Source: Candidatus Krumholzibacteriia bacterium | GTDB lineage: Bacteria; Krumholzibacteriota; Krumholzibacteriia; LZORAL124-64-63 | Direction of reading: 5' to 3' | Length of the DNA: 64,000 nt | Assembly: GCA_016744705.1 (NCBI GenBank) | Contig: JADGDU010000020.1 | Location: 22,329-86,328, forward strand | Shown: one piece after another, positions 1 through 8,942 of the stretch | Layout: each line of letters begins with the position of its first letter | Numbering within the stretch: position 1 is the first letter of the stretch | The notes under the pieces: generated by a model | What the model was told of the DNA's origin: nothing | What the model saw: only the letters and a program-made list of their open reading frames with translations | The model's database searches: none | Position numbers and translations under genes: made by a program

Positions 1-297
1 CGCAGGGTGGAAATTGCCCGCGCACTGGTGACCCGGCCTAAATTCATTCTCTTGGACGAACCCTTTGCCGGTATCGATCCCATTGCTGTGGCCGATCTGC
101 AAACAGTGGTGAACCAATTGAAGGAACAGGGCATCGGCATTCTGATCACTGATCACAATGTCCGGGAAACGCTGACTATCACGGACCGTGCTTACATCCT
201 CTTCGAGGGGCAAATAGAATTATCCGGATCTGCTGAGGAAATTGTAGCGTCAGACAAAGCCAAAGCTATTTATCTCGGTGAGTCATTCCGTTTATAG
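1..297 (+). CDS. lptB: LPS export ABC transporter ATPase LptB (3' part)
   Basis: This is the C-terminal ~98 residues of an ABC ATPase; the gene starts before the window. The reading frame is open from base 1, beginning with RRVEIARAL, which is the end of an ABC signature region. Walker B follows ([12 protein letters not shown]), then the H-loop ([11 protein letters not shown]) and the usual short LptB tail. LptB powers extraction of lipopolysaccharide from the inner membrane with LptF and LptG. Genes for that pair lie at 10992-13474 on the other strand. Linkage lptB-rpoN-hpf is the classic proteobacterial order, which supports LptB over a generic branched-chain amino acid ATPase. Upstream domains cannot be seen. 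Confidence 0.9.
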   Translation, partial: RRVEIARALVTRPKFILLDEPFAGIDPIAVADLQTVVNQLKEQGIGILITDHNVRETLTITDRAYILFEGQIELSGSAEEIVASDKAKAIYLGESFRL

Positions 298-353
298 GTT
301 ATATTGTTGGGGAAGGACCCCCGACGGCTATACGCCATGGGAAAGGAAACAAA

Positions 354-1781
354 GTGGCCAAATTAGGGCTCCATATGGGGCTGAAACAGACCCAAAATAT
401 TGTCATGACCCAACGCCTCCAGCAGGCTCTCAAACTGCTGCAGGTTCCCACCCTGGAACTGGAACAGATTCTGCGCAAGGAACTGGTCGAAAATCCCCTT
501 TTAGAAGAAATTGATCACGACGAAGAAATAGAAGATGTGAACCAACTGGAAGACGCAGTTACCGAAGCCGATGGTCTGGAGCGGGAAAAAGACCCCGAAC
601 CTCAGAACGAAGACCGTGACTGGGGCGATAGTTTCGATGATGGTTTCCGGGGCACTTCCAATGAGCGGGGATATGACGAAGAGGACGAGATGGAACGTCC
701 CCAAAAGTATATCCCCTCAGGGCAGGAAGATCTCACCGATCAACTGCATCTCGCTCTGCCCGAAGGCCAGGACCGCTCCATTGGCGACTACATCATCGGA
801 TGTCTCGGTGGTGATGGCATGCTGGTGTGTGGCCTCGAAGAAATCGCCGCCTTTTTTGAAGTTGAAGAAGATGATGTGCAAAGAGTTCTGGCCATTATCC
901 AGACTTTCGATCCTCCCGGAGTGGGAGCCCGCGATATCCCCGAATGTCTTTTGCTGCAATTGGGTGCTCGGGGCCAAGCTGACTCAGATGAAGCCCACAT
1001 TGTGAAATATCATTTTGAAGCCCTGAAAAACCGAAAATTCAGCGACATCGCCAGGGAGATGAAAATCACTCCCAAGCAGGTTCAGGATCTGGCCCATAAC
1101 ATTGGTGAATTGGATCCTCGACCAGGGTTGAGCGAAGGCACTGAAGGGGCGCGAGCCATCACTCCTGATCTGGAAGTGGTGAAAATTGACGAGTCCAAAA
1201 ATGTGTACGCCGTGTACCTTAACGATACGAATTTGCCTCGGTTGCGGGTCAGCAATGCCTACGAGGGAAAAACCGGCCCCAATGAGGATGACGTCAAATT
1301 CATCAACGAGAAAAAGAGCCATGCCGAGTGGGTCATCAAAACCATTGAGCAACGCCGCCGCACCATGATCAAGGTGATGGAAGCCATTGTTGATGCCCAG
1401 AATGAATTTTTTGAAAAGGGTTCTATTGCCCTGCGGCCACTGACTCTGCAACAGGTGGCGTCGGTAATTGGCATGCACGAAAGCACCGTCTCGCGAGTGA
1501 CCAGACAGAAGTATGTGCAAACTCCTCGCGGCGTTTTTCCGCTCAAATTCTTCTTCAGCGCCGGTCTGGATAGTTCTGGAGGTGAAGGTGAGATCAGTGC
1601 CAAGGCCGTCAAGGTGATGATCCGGGATATCGTGGAAAATGAAAATCCAGCCAAACCTTTAAGTGACAAGAAAATTGTCGATATGCTTCAAGAAAATAAT
1701 CTGAAGATTGCACGAAGAACCGTAGCAAAGTACCGTGAGCAAATGGGCATCCTGAGTGCGCGCATGCGCAAGCAGTTCTAA
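354..1781 (+). CDS. rpoN: RNA polymerase sigma-54 factor RpoN
   Basis: This 475-residue protein has the full RpoN layout. The Gln/Leu-rich N-terminal activator-interacting region (LKQTQNIVMTQRLQQALKLL) is at residues ~10-30. A very acidic linker follows (~50-115), then the core-binding domain, a helix-turn-helix region near 360-400 (HESTVSRVTRQKYVQTPRG), and the RpoN box ARRTVAKYREQMG close to the C-terminus (~453-465), which contacts the -24 element. The start is GTG with an upstream AAAGGAAAC. It lies 56 bases after lptB and 52 before hpf, so co-transcription is likely. Candidate sigma-54 promoters inside this window (22654-22669 and 30046-30061) are plausible targets. No bacterial enhancer-binding protein gene is visible here. 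Confidence 0.97.
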   Translation: MAKLGLHMGLKQTQNIVMTQRLQQALKLLQVPTLELEQILRKELVENPLLEEIDHDEEIEDVNQLEDAVTEADGLEREKDPEPQNEDRDWGDSFDDGFRGTSNERGYDEEDEMERPQKYIPSGQEDLTDQLHLALPEGQDRSIGDYIIGCLGGDGMLVCGLEEIAAFFEVEEDDVQRVLAIIQTFDPPGVGARDIPECLLLQLGARGQADSDEAHIVKYHFEALKNRKFSDIAREMKITPKQVQDLAHNIGELDPRPGLSEGTEGARAITPDLEVVKIDESKNVYAVYLNDTNLPRLRVSNAYEGKTGPNEDDVKFINEKKSHAEWVIKTIEQRRRTMIKVMEAIVDAQNEFFEKGSIALRPLTLQQVASVIGMHESTVSRVTRQKYVQTPRGVFPLKFFFSAGLDSSGGEGEISAKAVKVMIRDIVENENPAKPLSDKKIVDMLQENNLKIARRTVAKYREQMGILSARMRKQF

Positions 1782-1833
1782 GGTCCGGAAGCTTACGGAT
1801 TATCCACTCAACCGCAGGAAAGAGGAGGGCTCC

Positions 1834-2364
1834 ATGGAAAAGGAAATCATCACTCGTCACTTCAGTCTTGGTGAAGAACAGACGGTCATGGTTGAAGAAG
1901 CCATCGACAAGCTGGAGAAGTTCAGCCCCCGACCTGTCCAGTCCTTGAAGCTGACCATTAACCACGAAGCCGGAAAATTTTATTCCGACGGTGTTTTGCA
2001 TTTGAAATCCAGTGAGTTCCGCGCTAAAGGCGAAGGCCGTGAGCCGGAAATCTCTGTGGTGGAATTCACCGAAAGTTTGCGCAAGCAGTTGGCCAAATAC
2101 AAAGGCAAAATCAGCGGCAAGCAAAAAGGTGGCGATGGCGGATTGGGCAAGGTCATGCACGATGGCGGCGCCTACCTTGGCGAGGATGAGGAAGAAGCCG
2201 AAGGATTCGCCTTGCAGTCCCTGGATTTGGACGGTGCCAAAGAGGCCTTCAAAGGAACAGATCTGCCTTTCCTGGTATTTCGCAATGTGGATAACAACCG
2301 GGTGGGCGTAGTCTACGAAATGGATAATGGCGAGTTGGGCTTCATGGAAAGCAACAACGATTAG
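1834..2364 (+). CDS. hpf: Ribosome hibernation promoting factor, long form
   Basis: A 176-residue protein. The N-terminal ~100 residues match the S30AE/RaiA domain, which binds the 30S decoding centre. After a linker, the C-terminal segment FLVFRNVDNNRVGVVYEMDN matches the dimerisation domain of long HPF, where one typically finds FVFRN, VVYRR and DG.x.L.E. Long HPF links two 70S ribosomes into 100S particles during stationary phase. The start is ATG 1834, preceded by a strong AGGAGG seven bases upstream; an in-frame upstream extension exists but lacks such a site. It sits between rpoN and hprK, the usual neighbourhood of this family. The stop codon is two bases from the hprK start. Confidence 0.92.
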   Translation: MEKEIITRHFSLGEEQTVMVEEAIDKLEKFSPRPVQSLKLTINHEAGKFYSDGVLHLKSSEFRAKGEGREPEISVVEFTESLRKQLAKYKGKISGKQKGGDGGLGKVMHDGGAYLGEDEEEAEGFALQSLDLDGAKEAFKGTDLPFLVFRNVDNNRVGVVYEMDNGELGFMESNND

Positions 2365-2366
2365 TT

Positions 2367-3335
2367 ATGCTCAAAGTGACTGTTGAAAGCCTCTACCAGG
2401 AACTGAAAAAATCGCTGGATTTGAAGTTTCTGGTGGACTGCCCCGCAGAACCATCGGTGGTCCATGCCCGTGACGTGCACCGTCCGGGCATGGCCCTCAT
2501 GGGCTTTGCTGATAACTATCAGACCGATCGGGTTCAGGTTTTTGGTGAATCCGAAAATGCCTTTTTGGCTACTTTGAGTCCAGAGGATCAGTGCACTGCC
2601 GTGGACCGGGTTCTGGATCTCAAACCTCCAGTGATTTTTGTGGCTTTGGAACACAATCTCTCTCCTGCAGTGACAGAACTCCTGGCCGGGCGGGGTGTCC
2701 CTGTTTTGCAGTCACCCCTGACTGCTGTGGAACTGCTCAATGGACTGAATCACTTCCTCGAAAAAGCATTTCAGCCTCATACGGAGACCCACGGCACTTT
2801 GGTGGATGTCTACGGAGTGGGGCTATTGGTTACGGGGCGCAGCGGCATCGGTAAATCCGAATGTGCCCTTGACCTTATCGAACGAGGACACCGCCTTGTG
2901 GCCGACGATATTGTGGAGATTACCCGCACTCCTGATGATGTACTCATTGGCAAGTACCGGGAAGTCCTGCGCCATCATCTTGAAATACGGGGAGTTGGTC
3001 CAATAGACGTTCAGGCCATTTTTGGAATCCGTGCCATCCGGATGCAAAAAAGAATTGAAGTTGAAGTTCAGCTGGAGGAATGGGACGATGAGGTGGATTA
3101 TGAACGGGTGGGCATGAACCCCGTTTACACCGAAATCCTGGGTGTTAAAATTCCCAAGGTCATTGTTCCGCTATTTCCCGGAAAAAATATCACCGTGATC
3201 GGTGAAGTGATCGCTCTTAATTTTATGCTCAACATCTATGGTTACGATGCTGCACAGGTTCTTAACGACCGTATCATCGCCACCATGAAAACCAGCGACC
3301 GGCTGCGGACCTATCTGCAGCAGGATGCGGAGTAA
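2367..3335 (+). CDS. hprK: HPr kinase/phosphorylase
   Basis: This 322-residue bifunctional enzyme should phosphorylate and dephosphorylate HPr at Ser46, linking sugar supply to regulation. The N-terminal half is the HprK N domain. The catalytic half starts at HGTLVDVYG (~142-150), with the P-loop GRSGIGKS at ~157-164, VADD after it, and the HprK signature HLEIRGVGPIDV at ~204-215. Its target is encoded 2.5 kb downstream: the HPr gene retains Ser46 in KSIMG. The ATG comes two bases after the hpf stop, and the end is one base before the preferred start of the PTS IIA gene. In Gram-negatives HprK often occurs with an incomplete PTS, but here the PTS is complete. Confidence 0.96.
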   Translation: MLKVTVESLYQELKKSLDLKFLVDCPAEPSVVHARDVHRPGMALMGFADNYQTDRVQVFGESENAFLATLSPEDQCTAVDRVLDLKPPVIFVALEHNLSPAVTELLAGRGVPVLQSPLTAVELLNGLNHFLEKAFQPHTETHGTLVDVYGVGLLVTGRSGIGKSECALDLIERGHRLVADDIVEITRTPDDVLIGKYREVLRHHLEIRGVGPIDVQAIFGIRAIRMQKRIEVEVQLEEWDDEVDYERVGMNPVYTEILGVKIPKVIVPLFPGKNITVIGEVIALNFMLNIYGYDAAQVLNDRIIATMKTSDRLRTYLQQDAE

Positions 3336-3336
3336 G

Positions 3337-3753
3337 ATGATTCCCAACAACAACCCTGCGCGTTCCCTGGTCATCACTCATGGGGCCATCGGAATGGAAC
3401 TGAAAAATGTGGTGGAGATGATTCTCGGTCCCACCGAAGGTCTGGACGCCCTGACCAACAGTGGCAAATCCGGACCGGAAATCACCAAAGATGTAGAGGC
3501 CTGGCTGGACGCAGGTAACTCTGACAAGGAACAGGGGCCCTGCCTCATTCTGATTGATGATTATGCCGGCAGTTGCGCCACCGCGGCTCAGTTGGCCGCT
3601 CGCGATCGAAAGAATGTCGCCATCGTCAGTGGTGTGAACCTGGCAATGTTGCTGGGCTTTGTGACCTGGCGGGACAGCAGTGATTTTGAAGATTTGGTCC
3701 GCCAAGTGGTTCAAAAAGGACGCGAGGCCATCACCATGCTTGGGGCTCGCTGA
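3337..3753 (+). CDS. PTS mannose-family EIIA component
   Basis: A 138-residue EIIA of the mannose/fructose/sorbose family. It starts with the phospho-acceptor motif VITHG (His at residue ~15) and keeps the family's later segments, including LILIDDYAGSC and VSGVNLAMLL. It takes phosphate from HPr and passes it to the IIB protein encoded next. ATG 3337 has GGAG about five bases upstream; an in-frame ATG at 3325 overlaps hprK and is less well placed. The stop TGA overlaps the next ATG (TGATG), which indicates translational coupling. Many Gram-negatives keep only this IIA domain as a regulator, but here IIB, IIC and IID follow, so a transport role is likely. Confidence 0.9.
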   Translation: MIPNNNPARSLVITHGAIGMELKNVVEMILGPTEGLDALTNSGKSGPEITKDVEAWLDAGNSDKEQGPCLILIDDYAGSCATAAQLAARDRKNVAIVSGVNLAMLLGFVTWRDSSDFEDLVRQVVQKGREAITMLGAR

Positions 3754-4250
3754 TGGCGCTGGTCCTGGCCAGGATCGACGATCGGCTCATTCACGGTCAA
3801 GTGACTGTGGGGTGGGCCACTCATCTCAAACCGGATCGTATTCTCTTGGCCAACAATGAAATTGCTGCTGATGATTGGCAATGTGCCGTTTATAGCAGCA
3901 GTGTTTCTCCTGATATGCAGGTTTCCATCCTTTCCATGGCCGAAGCTGCGGCATTTCTGATGAGTCCAGATCACAAACATGAAAAAATTATCCTGCTGAC
4001 GGGATCGGCTGGTGAAATGGCTGGTTTGGCTGGCATGGGCGTGAACCTGAAAAAGGTTAACGTTGGAGGGTTGCATTTTGGGACTGGGAAAAAAGAGATG
4101 CTGCCCTATGTGTATCTGGACAGATTGGATTTTAATCCTTTGAACCAGTTGTTGGAAAAGGGGTTTAAGCTGTCGGCTCAACAAGTGCCTGGCGGGTTGC
4201 AACACAATATCGATAAGGTCTCCCTTGCTGAGATGGAGGGGAAATTCTGA
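3753..4250 (+). CDS. PTS mannose/fructose/sorbose-family EIIB component
   Basis: A 165-residue protein starting with LARIDDRLIHGQVTVGW, the IIB-Man signature. His at ~14 is the expected phosphorylated residue. Its length matches a stand-alone IIB-Man/Sor. It would phosphorylate the incoming sugar carried by the IIC/IID membrane pair. Both ends overlap neighbours by one base (TGATG at each junction), so IIA, IIB and IIC are probably translated together. The sugar cannot be read from the sequence. The isomerase gene at 7880 suggests glucose or mannose. Confidence 0.93.
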   Translation: MALVLARIDDRLIHGQVTVGWATHLKPDRILLANNEIAADDWQCAVYSSSVSPDMQVSILSMAEAAAFLMSPDHKHEKIILLTGSAGEMAGLAGMGVNLKKVNVGGLHFGTGKKEMLPYVYLDRLDFNPLNQLLEKGFKLSAQQVPGGLQHNIDKVSLAEMEGKF

Positions 4251-5005
4251 TGCCCTGGTTGGCCTTGACCCTGGTTCCCGATGCTTCCGTTTCATCTCTG
4301 GCTCTGTTGGCTCTGCTGGCGGGGCTTTTGGCTTTGGATGATGTGGCTCTGGCCCAAACCTGGTTTAGCCAGCCTCTTCCGGCAGCTCTTTTAACAGGAT
4401 TTTTCTGTGGCGACCCCATGACCGGTTTGGCCATTGGTTTACCACTGCAATTGATCTTGGTGGTTAATCTTCCCGTGGGGCAGAGTTTCACCGGTGACCC
4501 CGCTGTGGCCGTCGTGGCTGCCGTGGGAGCCACAGTTCTTTCTGGTCAAAATCTAACCAGAACTTTAACCAGCGTCAGTTCTGTAGAGTTTGGGTTCACT
4601 GGCTGGATGATTTTGGCGGCCGGTATTTTGAGCGCAGCCGGCCACTACATTATCCAAGCCGAGCGTCGGGCACATGTCCTCTGGATGTTGGAAGGACATA
4701 AAACCCTTCGGGATGGAAACCTTGATCGTATGGCCGGATTGCAAGGGCGCTGCCTGGCGGTGACTTTCCTGCGAGGCGGAATCTTCGCCATCATGTTCCT
4801 GCTCTTTCTTTTACGCATCTGGATTCCGCTATTCGAAATTCTGCCGGAACGCCTGAACCATGCCCTGGGGTTATTGCCTTGGCTGCTGCCCGGTCTGGGT
4901 TTGGGAACTCTGATTGACCGTTATGGAACCAAGAAGGGTTGGATCTGGGTTTTGGGTGGTATCATTTTGGCTTTGGGCCTGACACGATTGGGGATGGGAT
5001 CATGA
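4250..5005 (+). CDS. PTS mannose/fructose/sorbose-family EIIC permease
   Basis: A 251-residue hydrophobic protein with about seven membrane segments. The motif FFCGDPMTGLAIGLPLQLI near residues 45-63 is typical of IIC of this family; the following segment LPVGQSFTGDPAVA also fits. IIC and IID together form the sugar channel in the inner membrane. It overlaps IIB by one base at the start and IID by four bases (ATGA) at the end. The sequence diverges from model IIC-Man proteins, so substrate specificity is unresolved. Confidence 0.85.
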   Translation: MPWLALTLVPDASVSSLALLALLAGLLALDDVALAQTWFSQPLPAALLTGFFCGDPMTGLAIGLPLQLILVVNLPVGQSFTGDPAVAVVAAVGATVLSGQNLTRTLTSVSSVEFGFTGWMILAAGILSAAGHYIIQAERRAHVLWMLEGHKTLRDGNLDRMAGLQGRCLAVTFLRGGIFAIMFLLFLLRIWIPLFEILPERLNHALGLLPWLLPGLGLGTLIDRYGTKKGWIWVLGGIILALGLTRLGMGS

Positions 5006-5802
5006 TTCCTCAGAGCTGTGGCAAGGATTCGCAGAAGAAAATGGGACTGGCCCTGCGCCTGCGTATTTTCCTGCGTACTCTGGTTTTACAGGCCAGTTGG
5101 AATAGCCAGCGTATGCAAAACCTGGGATTACTCAGTGCTCTGTTACCTTTTCGCCGAACCCAACCATTGAATATTTCCGAAGATCGCCTCTTTTGCCGCA
5201 GGTACTATGGCTTTTTCAATACGAATCCCTATTTTGCCAATTATGTCATTGGGGGGATTATCCGCCTGGAGGCCGAGAAAGCTGAAGGAGCCGAGTTACC
5301 TATCGGCATGACCGCCACCTACCGGGATAGTTTGGGACGAACCTTCGCTTCTTTGGGAGACCAGCTTTTTTGGCTGGGATTGCGCCCTGCTATGATCATG
5401 GCGCTGTGCCTCATGGGGCTTCATAACTGGCAAAATGGGGTTTTGGTTCTGGTGGGTCTTTTTGCTTTGGGCCAACTTTGGTTGCGATGGTGGTCCCTGG
5501 GACGGGGATTTTCGCTGGGGCTGGATATCGTTCATCTCTTGCGCAGTAATCATTGGCACCGGGCGATCATTTGGGTGGGCCGGGTTGCCATGTTGATGAC
5601 CGGACTGGTGGGAGGGTTCTTTTTGACCCGGGTTTCTTCTGTGGACCTTGTAGCTGGTAAAAGCCTTCTTTGGTCGGGAGTGGCCATTGGAGTGGGATTG
5701 CCCCTTCTGATCCGAAAAAGGCTCCCAGGAGAGGGCTTAATGGTGGTGGCCTTGGTCCTGTCGCTATTTCTGTCTTTTGCCATATGGCCTCTGGGGCATT
5801 AA
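5002..5802 (+). CDS. PTS mannose/fructose/sorbose-family EIID component
   Basis: A 266-residue protein. The cytoplasmic first half has LRTLVLQASWNSQRMQNLG near residue 25, the hallmark IID opening (usually SWNYERMQNLG). RRYYGFFNTNPYFANYVIG follows near residue 65, and the second half has several membrane spans. IID completes the mannose-type permease. ATG 5002 is chosen because it forms an ATGA overlap with the IIC stop; longer in-frame starts lie within IIC and lack family similarity. The 44 bases downstream lead to the HPr gene. Confidence 0.88.
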   Translation: MIPQSCGKDSQKKMGLALRLRIFLRTLVLQASWNSQRMQNLGLLSALLPFRRTQPLNISEDRLFCRRYYGFFNTNPYFANYVIGGIIRLEAEKAEGAELPIGMTATYRDSLGRTFASLGDQLFWLGLRPAMIMALCLMGLHNWQNGVLVLVGLFALGQLWLRWWSLGRGFSLGLDIVHLLRSNHWHRAIIWVGRVAMLMTGLVGGFFLTRVSSVDLVAGKSLLWSGVAIGVGLPLLIRKRLPGEGLMVVALVLSLFLSFAIWPLGH

Positions 5803-5846
5803 ATTATGAGAATACGATTCAATCAACCCAACAAGGAATAGTTGTC

Positions 5847-6125
5847 TTGAAAACTGCACACGCCGTAGTGTCTGACCCTGTCGGTTTCCACCTAAGGGCC
5901 GCGGGCCGAATAGTGAAACTGACTAAGACCTTCAACAGTGAAGTGACCATCCGTTATAACGGGCGTTCCGCCAATGCCAAAAGCATCATGGGATTGGCCA
6001 GCCTGGCTGCTGAATTCGGCACCACAGTGGAAATTGAAATCACAGGACCCGATGAAGATTTGGCCTTGGCTGGCCTCCTGCAATTGATTCAAGTGGACCT
6101 CGCTGTTCCGGAAAACACCCCATAA
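5847..6125 (+). CDS. Phosphocarrier protein HPr
   Basis: A 92-residue HPr. His15 lies in GFHLRAA (usual form GLHARPA) and the regulatory Ser46 lies in KSIMGLASLAA, both at canonical positions when counted from TTG 5847. That numbering, plus AAGGA nine bases upstream, supports the TTG start over longer in-frame options. It should receive phosphate at His15 from enzyme I (next gene) and be phosphorylated at Ser46 by HprK (2367-3335). The replacement of the usual Pro18 by Ala is a mild oddity shared with some non-Firmicute HPr proteins. Confidence 0.93.
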   Translation: MKTAHAVVSDPVGFHLRAAGRIVKLTKTFNSEVTIRYNGRSANAKSIMGLASLAAEFGTTVEIEITGPDEDLALAGLLQLIQVDLAVPENTP

Positions 6126-6128
6126 GCC

Positions 6129-7883
6129 ATGAAAACTATCCAGGGAATTGCAGCCTCACCCGGTTATGCAAGTGGACCATTGCATCGCATGGGGCGTCGG
6201 ACCATTGTGGCCCAGCGCCAAGCTGTTTCCCAGAGGAATGTTCCGGCCCAAATTGAACGTTTCCGAAAAGCAGTGGACGTGGCTCGCGGGGAGATCGAAA
6301 ACCTTGTCACCCGTCTCAGCATCGAATTGGGCCCTGAAGAGTCCGAAATTTTATCTGCCCAGCTCCTGATTCTTGAAGATGAGATGGTTTGGGATGCCAC
6401 TTTGGCAGTTATCCGCCTGGAACGCATCAATGCCGAAGCTGCATTTTCCCGGGCTGTGGGCGATATCGCTGCCCGCTTTCACGAAATTGAAGAAGAAGTC
6501 TTTCGCGAACGAGTCAATGATCTGCACGATGTGGAGCAGCGGGTTCTGCGGGCATTCCAAGGTGAGAACTCAAGCCAGATTAAACTCCCACAGGAACCTT
6601 CCCTTATTGCCGCGGCTAATCTGACGCCCAGCGATACAGCGGCCCTTGGCCGGAACAATGTCCTGGGTTTCCTCATGGAAGAAGGTGGCAATACCAGCCA
6701 CGTGGCTATTCTGGCCCGCTCCATTGGTGTGCCGGCCGTCGTTGGTATGAAGGGCCTTCTCAGCCAACTTGATTTTGATCAAGAGGTGGCCATTGATGGC
6801 GTCCTTGGTCAGTGCATTCTGGATCCGGACGATGAAACCTTCAGGCGGTTTAGCCGTCTGCGCAGCCAGGCCCTGGTGGCCAATGAGAAATTGGCGGGGT
6901 TGCGGGAGTTGGAAGCCATCACCCCAGACGGCCACCGTCTCAAACTGATGGCTAATATTGAACTCCCGGTGGAAGTGGACGAAGCACTGGCGCGGGGTGC
7001 CGAGGGTGTGGGGTTGCTGCGCACTGAATATCTCTTTTTCCAGCACAAAACCATTCCCAGCGAGGACGAACAAACCGAAGTATATAGTGACATGGTTCGG
7101 CGCATGGGAGGCCGGTCTGTCATTTTTCGCACCTTGGATGTGGGTGGCGATAAAGTGTCTGACTATCTGGGTGCCAAGAGAGAATACAACCCTTTCCTGG
7201 GTTGGCGCGGCATTCGCTTTTCTCTGGCCAATCGCCTTCTTTTCAAAACTCAGATTAAGGCTATCTGCCGGGCGGGCCTGGCTGGACCAGTCAAAATCAT
7301 GTTTCCCATGATCACTGGTTTGCAAGAACTACGCGAAGCCAAGGATGTTTTTTACGAGGCCATCGCCGATTTGAAAGACTCCGGGGTTGCTCATGTGAGC
7401 GATGTGGATCTGGGCATCATGGTGGAGACGCCATCTGCAGTGATGGTGGCCGATCTTTTAGCCGCCGAGTGCGACTTTTTCAGTATCGGGAGCAATGACC
7501 TCATACAATACACCCTGGCTATGGATCGTGGCAATGCCAGGGTCTCGTATCTCTACCAACCTTTGCACCCGGCTATTCTGCGGGCTATTCACACCACTGT
7601 TGAAGCCGGCCATAAGGCCGGAATTTGGGTGGGAATTTGCGGGGAGATGGGTTCTGAAACGCGCTTAGCCGAAGTTTTGTTGGGGTTAGGTCTGGATGAA
7701 ATCAGTTTGCACGGTGCCGCTTTGCCAAAGGTGAAACAAGTGATCCGCTGGACCAACTTCAGCGAGGCTCAATCCATGGTCCGGCACCTTATGGAGCTAA
7801 AGACTTCTACCGAGGCCAATGAATGGTTGGCCGAGTACATCGCCAAGCGCAAGAAAGATCGTTTAGAGGGAGAGATTTTATGA
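6129..7883 (+). CDS. ptsI: PTS enzyme I (phosphoenolpyruvate-protein phosphotransferase)
   Basis: A full-length 584-residue enzyme I. The swivelling phosphohistidine domain carries GGNTSHVAILARS with the active His at ~191. The C-terminal PEP-binding barrel has GVGLLRTEYLF, FRTLDVGGDK, MVETPSA, IGSNDLIQYTLAMDR and the catalytic Cys in GICGEMGS. It takes phosphate from phosphoenolpyruvate and gives it to HPr, encoded three bases upstream. Together with IIA-IID it forms a complete PTS within one operon. The stop overlaps the start of the isomerase gene by four bases. Confidence 0.97.
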   Translation: MKTIQGIAASPGYASGPLHRMGRRTIVAQRQAVSQRNVPAQIERFRKAVDVARGEIENLVTRLSIELGPEESEILSAQLLILEDEMVWDATLAVIRLERINAEAAFSRAVGDIAARFHEIEEEVFRERVNDLHDVEQRVLRAFQGENSSQIKLPQEPSLIAAANLTPSDTAALGRNNVLGFLMEEGGNTSHVAILARSIGVPAVVGMKGLLSQLDFDQEVAIDGVLGQCILDPDDETFRRFSRLRSQALVANEKLAGLRELEAITPDGHRLKLMANIELPVEVDEALARGAEGVGLLRTEYLFFQHKTIPSEDEQTEVYSDMVRRMGGRSVIFRTLDVGGDKVSDYLGAKREYNPFLGWRGIRFSLANRLLFKTQIKAICRAGLAGPVKIMFPMITGLQELREAKDVFYEAIADLKDSGVAHVSDVDLGIMVETPSAVMVADLLAAECDFFSIGSNDLIQYTLAMDRGNARVSYLYQPLHPAILRAIHTTVEAGHKAGIWVGICGEMGSETRLAEVLLGLGLDEISLHGAALPKVKQVIRWTNFSEAQSMVRHLMELKTSTEANEWLAEYIAKRKKDRLEGEIL

Positions 7884-8908
7884 GTTCAGATTTTTCTGAA
7901 GGTTTGGTCCAAATGCTCTCGCTTGTGGATTCTTTGCCTGAGCAATTGCTGGGATCGCTAAATTTGCAGGGGCTTGATTCAGTGCAGAACAATGGTTATA
8001 AACCCCAGCGAGTGGTGCTGTGCGCCATGGGTGGGTCGGCCATTGGTGGCGATTTGGTTCAAGGGCTTCTTCAAAACCAGAAGGTCTCACTGGAGGTCTG
8101 GCGCAACTATGGTTTGCCTCATTGGGTGGGCCCCGGAGACCTTGTCATTGCCGCTAGCTACTCAGGAAATACAGAAGAATGCCTCTCGTCGGTGGCCGAG
8201 GCTCGGCGCCGGGGGGTGGCTCTTTTGGCCATCACTTCCGGTGGCCAGTTGGCTACGTTGGTCAAACCTGGAGAGAGCTTGATTATTATGCCCGGAGGAT
8301 TGCCCCCAAGGGCCGCCCTGGGCCACAGCTTCGGGGCCTTATTGGGCGTGCTTTCCGGCTTGAAACTGGTCAAAAACTTAGAGACGGACCTGAAAGCTGT
8401 GGTGGGTTTGTTGCAAAAGAAACCTTCTTGTGGTGCTGTTGATCCAAAGGAAATGGCTTCTCTGCTCCAAGGCCGAATCCCAGTACTTTATGTAGCCGAT
8501 TCCATGCTCGCCGGAGTGGCTGTGCGTTGGAAAGGGCAGTTGAATGAAAACGCCAAAATTCCCTCTCAAATGGCCAGTTTTCCGGAATTGAATCACAATG
8601 ATATCGTAGGCTGGGGGTTGGATGAATCCTGGTCCGATCGATTCGCTCTGATTATTTTGCAATCCGGCCTAGAGGACGAGAGGCTGAAGCGTCGCATTAA
8701 GTTGACTTGTGATTTGCTTCAGGACGAATTCTCAGGAGTCTATAAATTAACGGCCGAGGGGGAATCTGATCTAGCCAGAATCCTCTCTTTGGTCCAATAT
8801 GGGGACTATGTCTCTGTTCATTTGGCTGGCTTAAGGGGAGTGGATCCCATGCCGGTGCAACGCATTGATCGTTTGAAAAGCGGGTTGTCTCAAACGGACA
8901 CTCCATAA
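7880..8908 (+). CDS. Bifunctional phosphoglucose/phosphomannose isomerase family protein
   Basis: A 342-residue SIS-domain protein. The first SIS half has [10 protein letters not shown] (~residue 43) and YSGNTEE (~94). The second half has the family-specific [10 protein letters not shown] around residue 236. Archaeal and bacterial members interconvert glucose-6-P, mannose-6-P and fructose-6-P. ATG 7880 overlaps the enzyme I stop (ATGA), so sugar phosphate made by the PTS could be handed to this enzyme in the same transcript. The real substrate is inferred from family and context only. Confidence 0.88.
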   Translation: MSSDFSEGLVQMLSLVDSLPEQLLGSLNLQGLDSVQNNGYKPQRVVLCAMGGSAIGGDLVQGLLQNQKVSLEVWRNYGLPHWVGPGDLVIAASYSGNTEECLSSVAEARRRGVALLAITSGGQLATLVKPGESLIIMPGGLPPRAALGHSFGALLGVLSGLKLVKNLETDLKAVVGLLQKKPSCGAVDPKEMASLLQGRIPVLYVADSMLAGVAVRWKGQLNENAKIPSQMASFPELNHNDIVGWGLDESWSDRFALIILQSGLEDERLKRRIKLTCDLLQDEFSGVYKLTAEGESDLARILSLVQYGDYVSVHLAGLRGVDPMPVQRIDRLKSGLSQTDTP

Positions 8909-8942
8909 ACCAATAGAAGATTTAAGGGAAGGAACAGAAGCC

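Noticed and set aside
6570..7325. 251-codon minus-strand frame
   Set aside because: Antisense to ptsI, which matches enzyme I throughout; no ribosome site or domain.
8909..8942. SAM riboswitch before metK
   Set aside because: The gap is only 34 bases, too short for any known SAM riboswitch.
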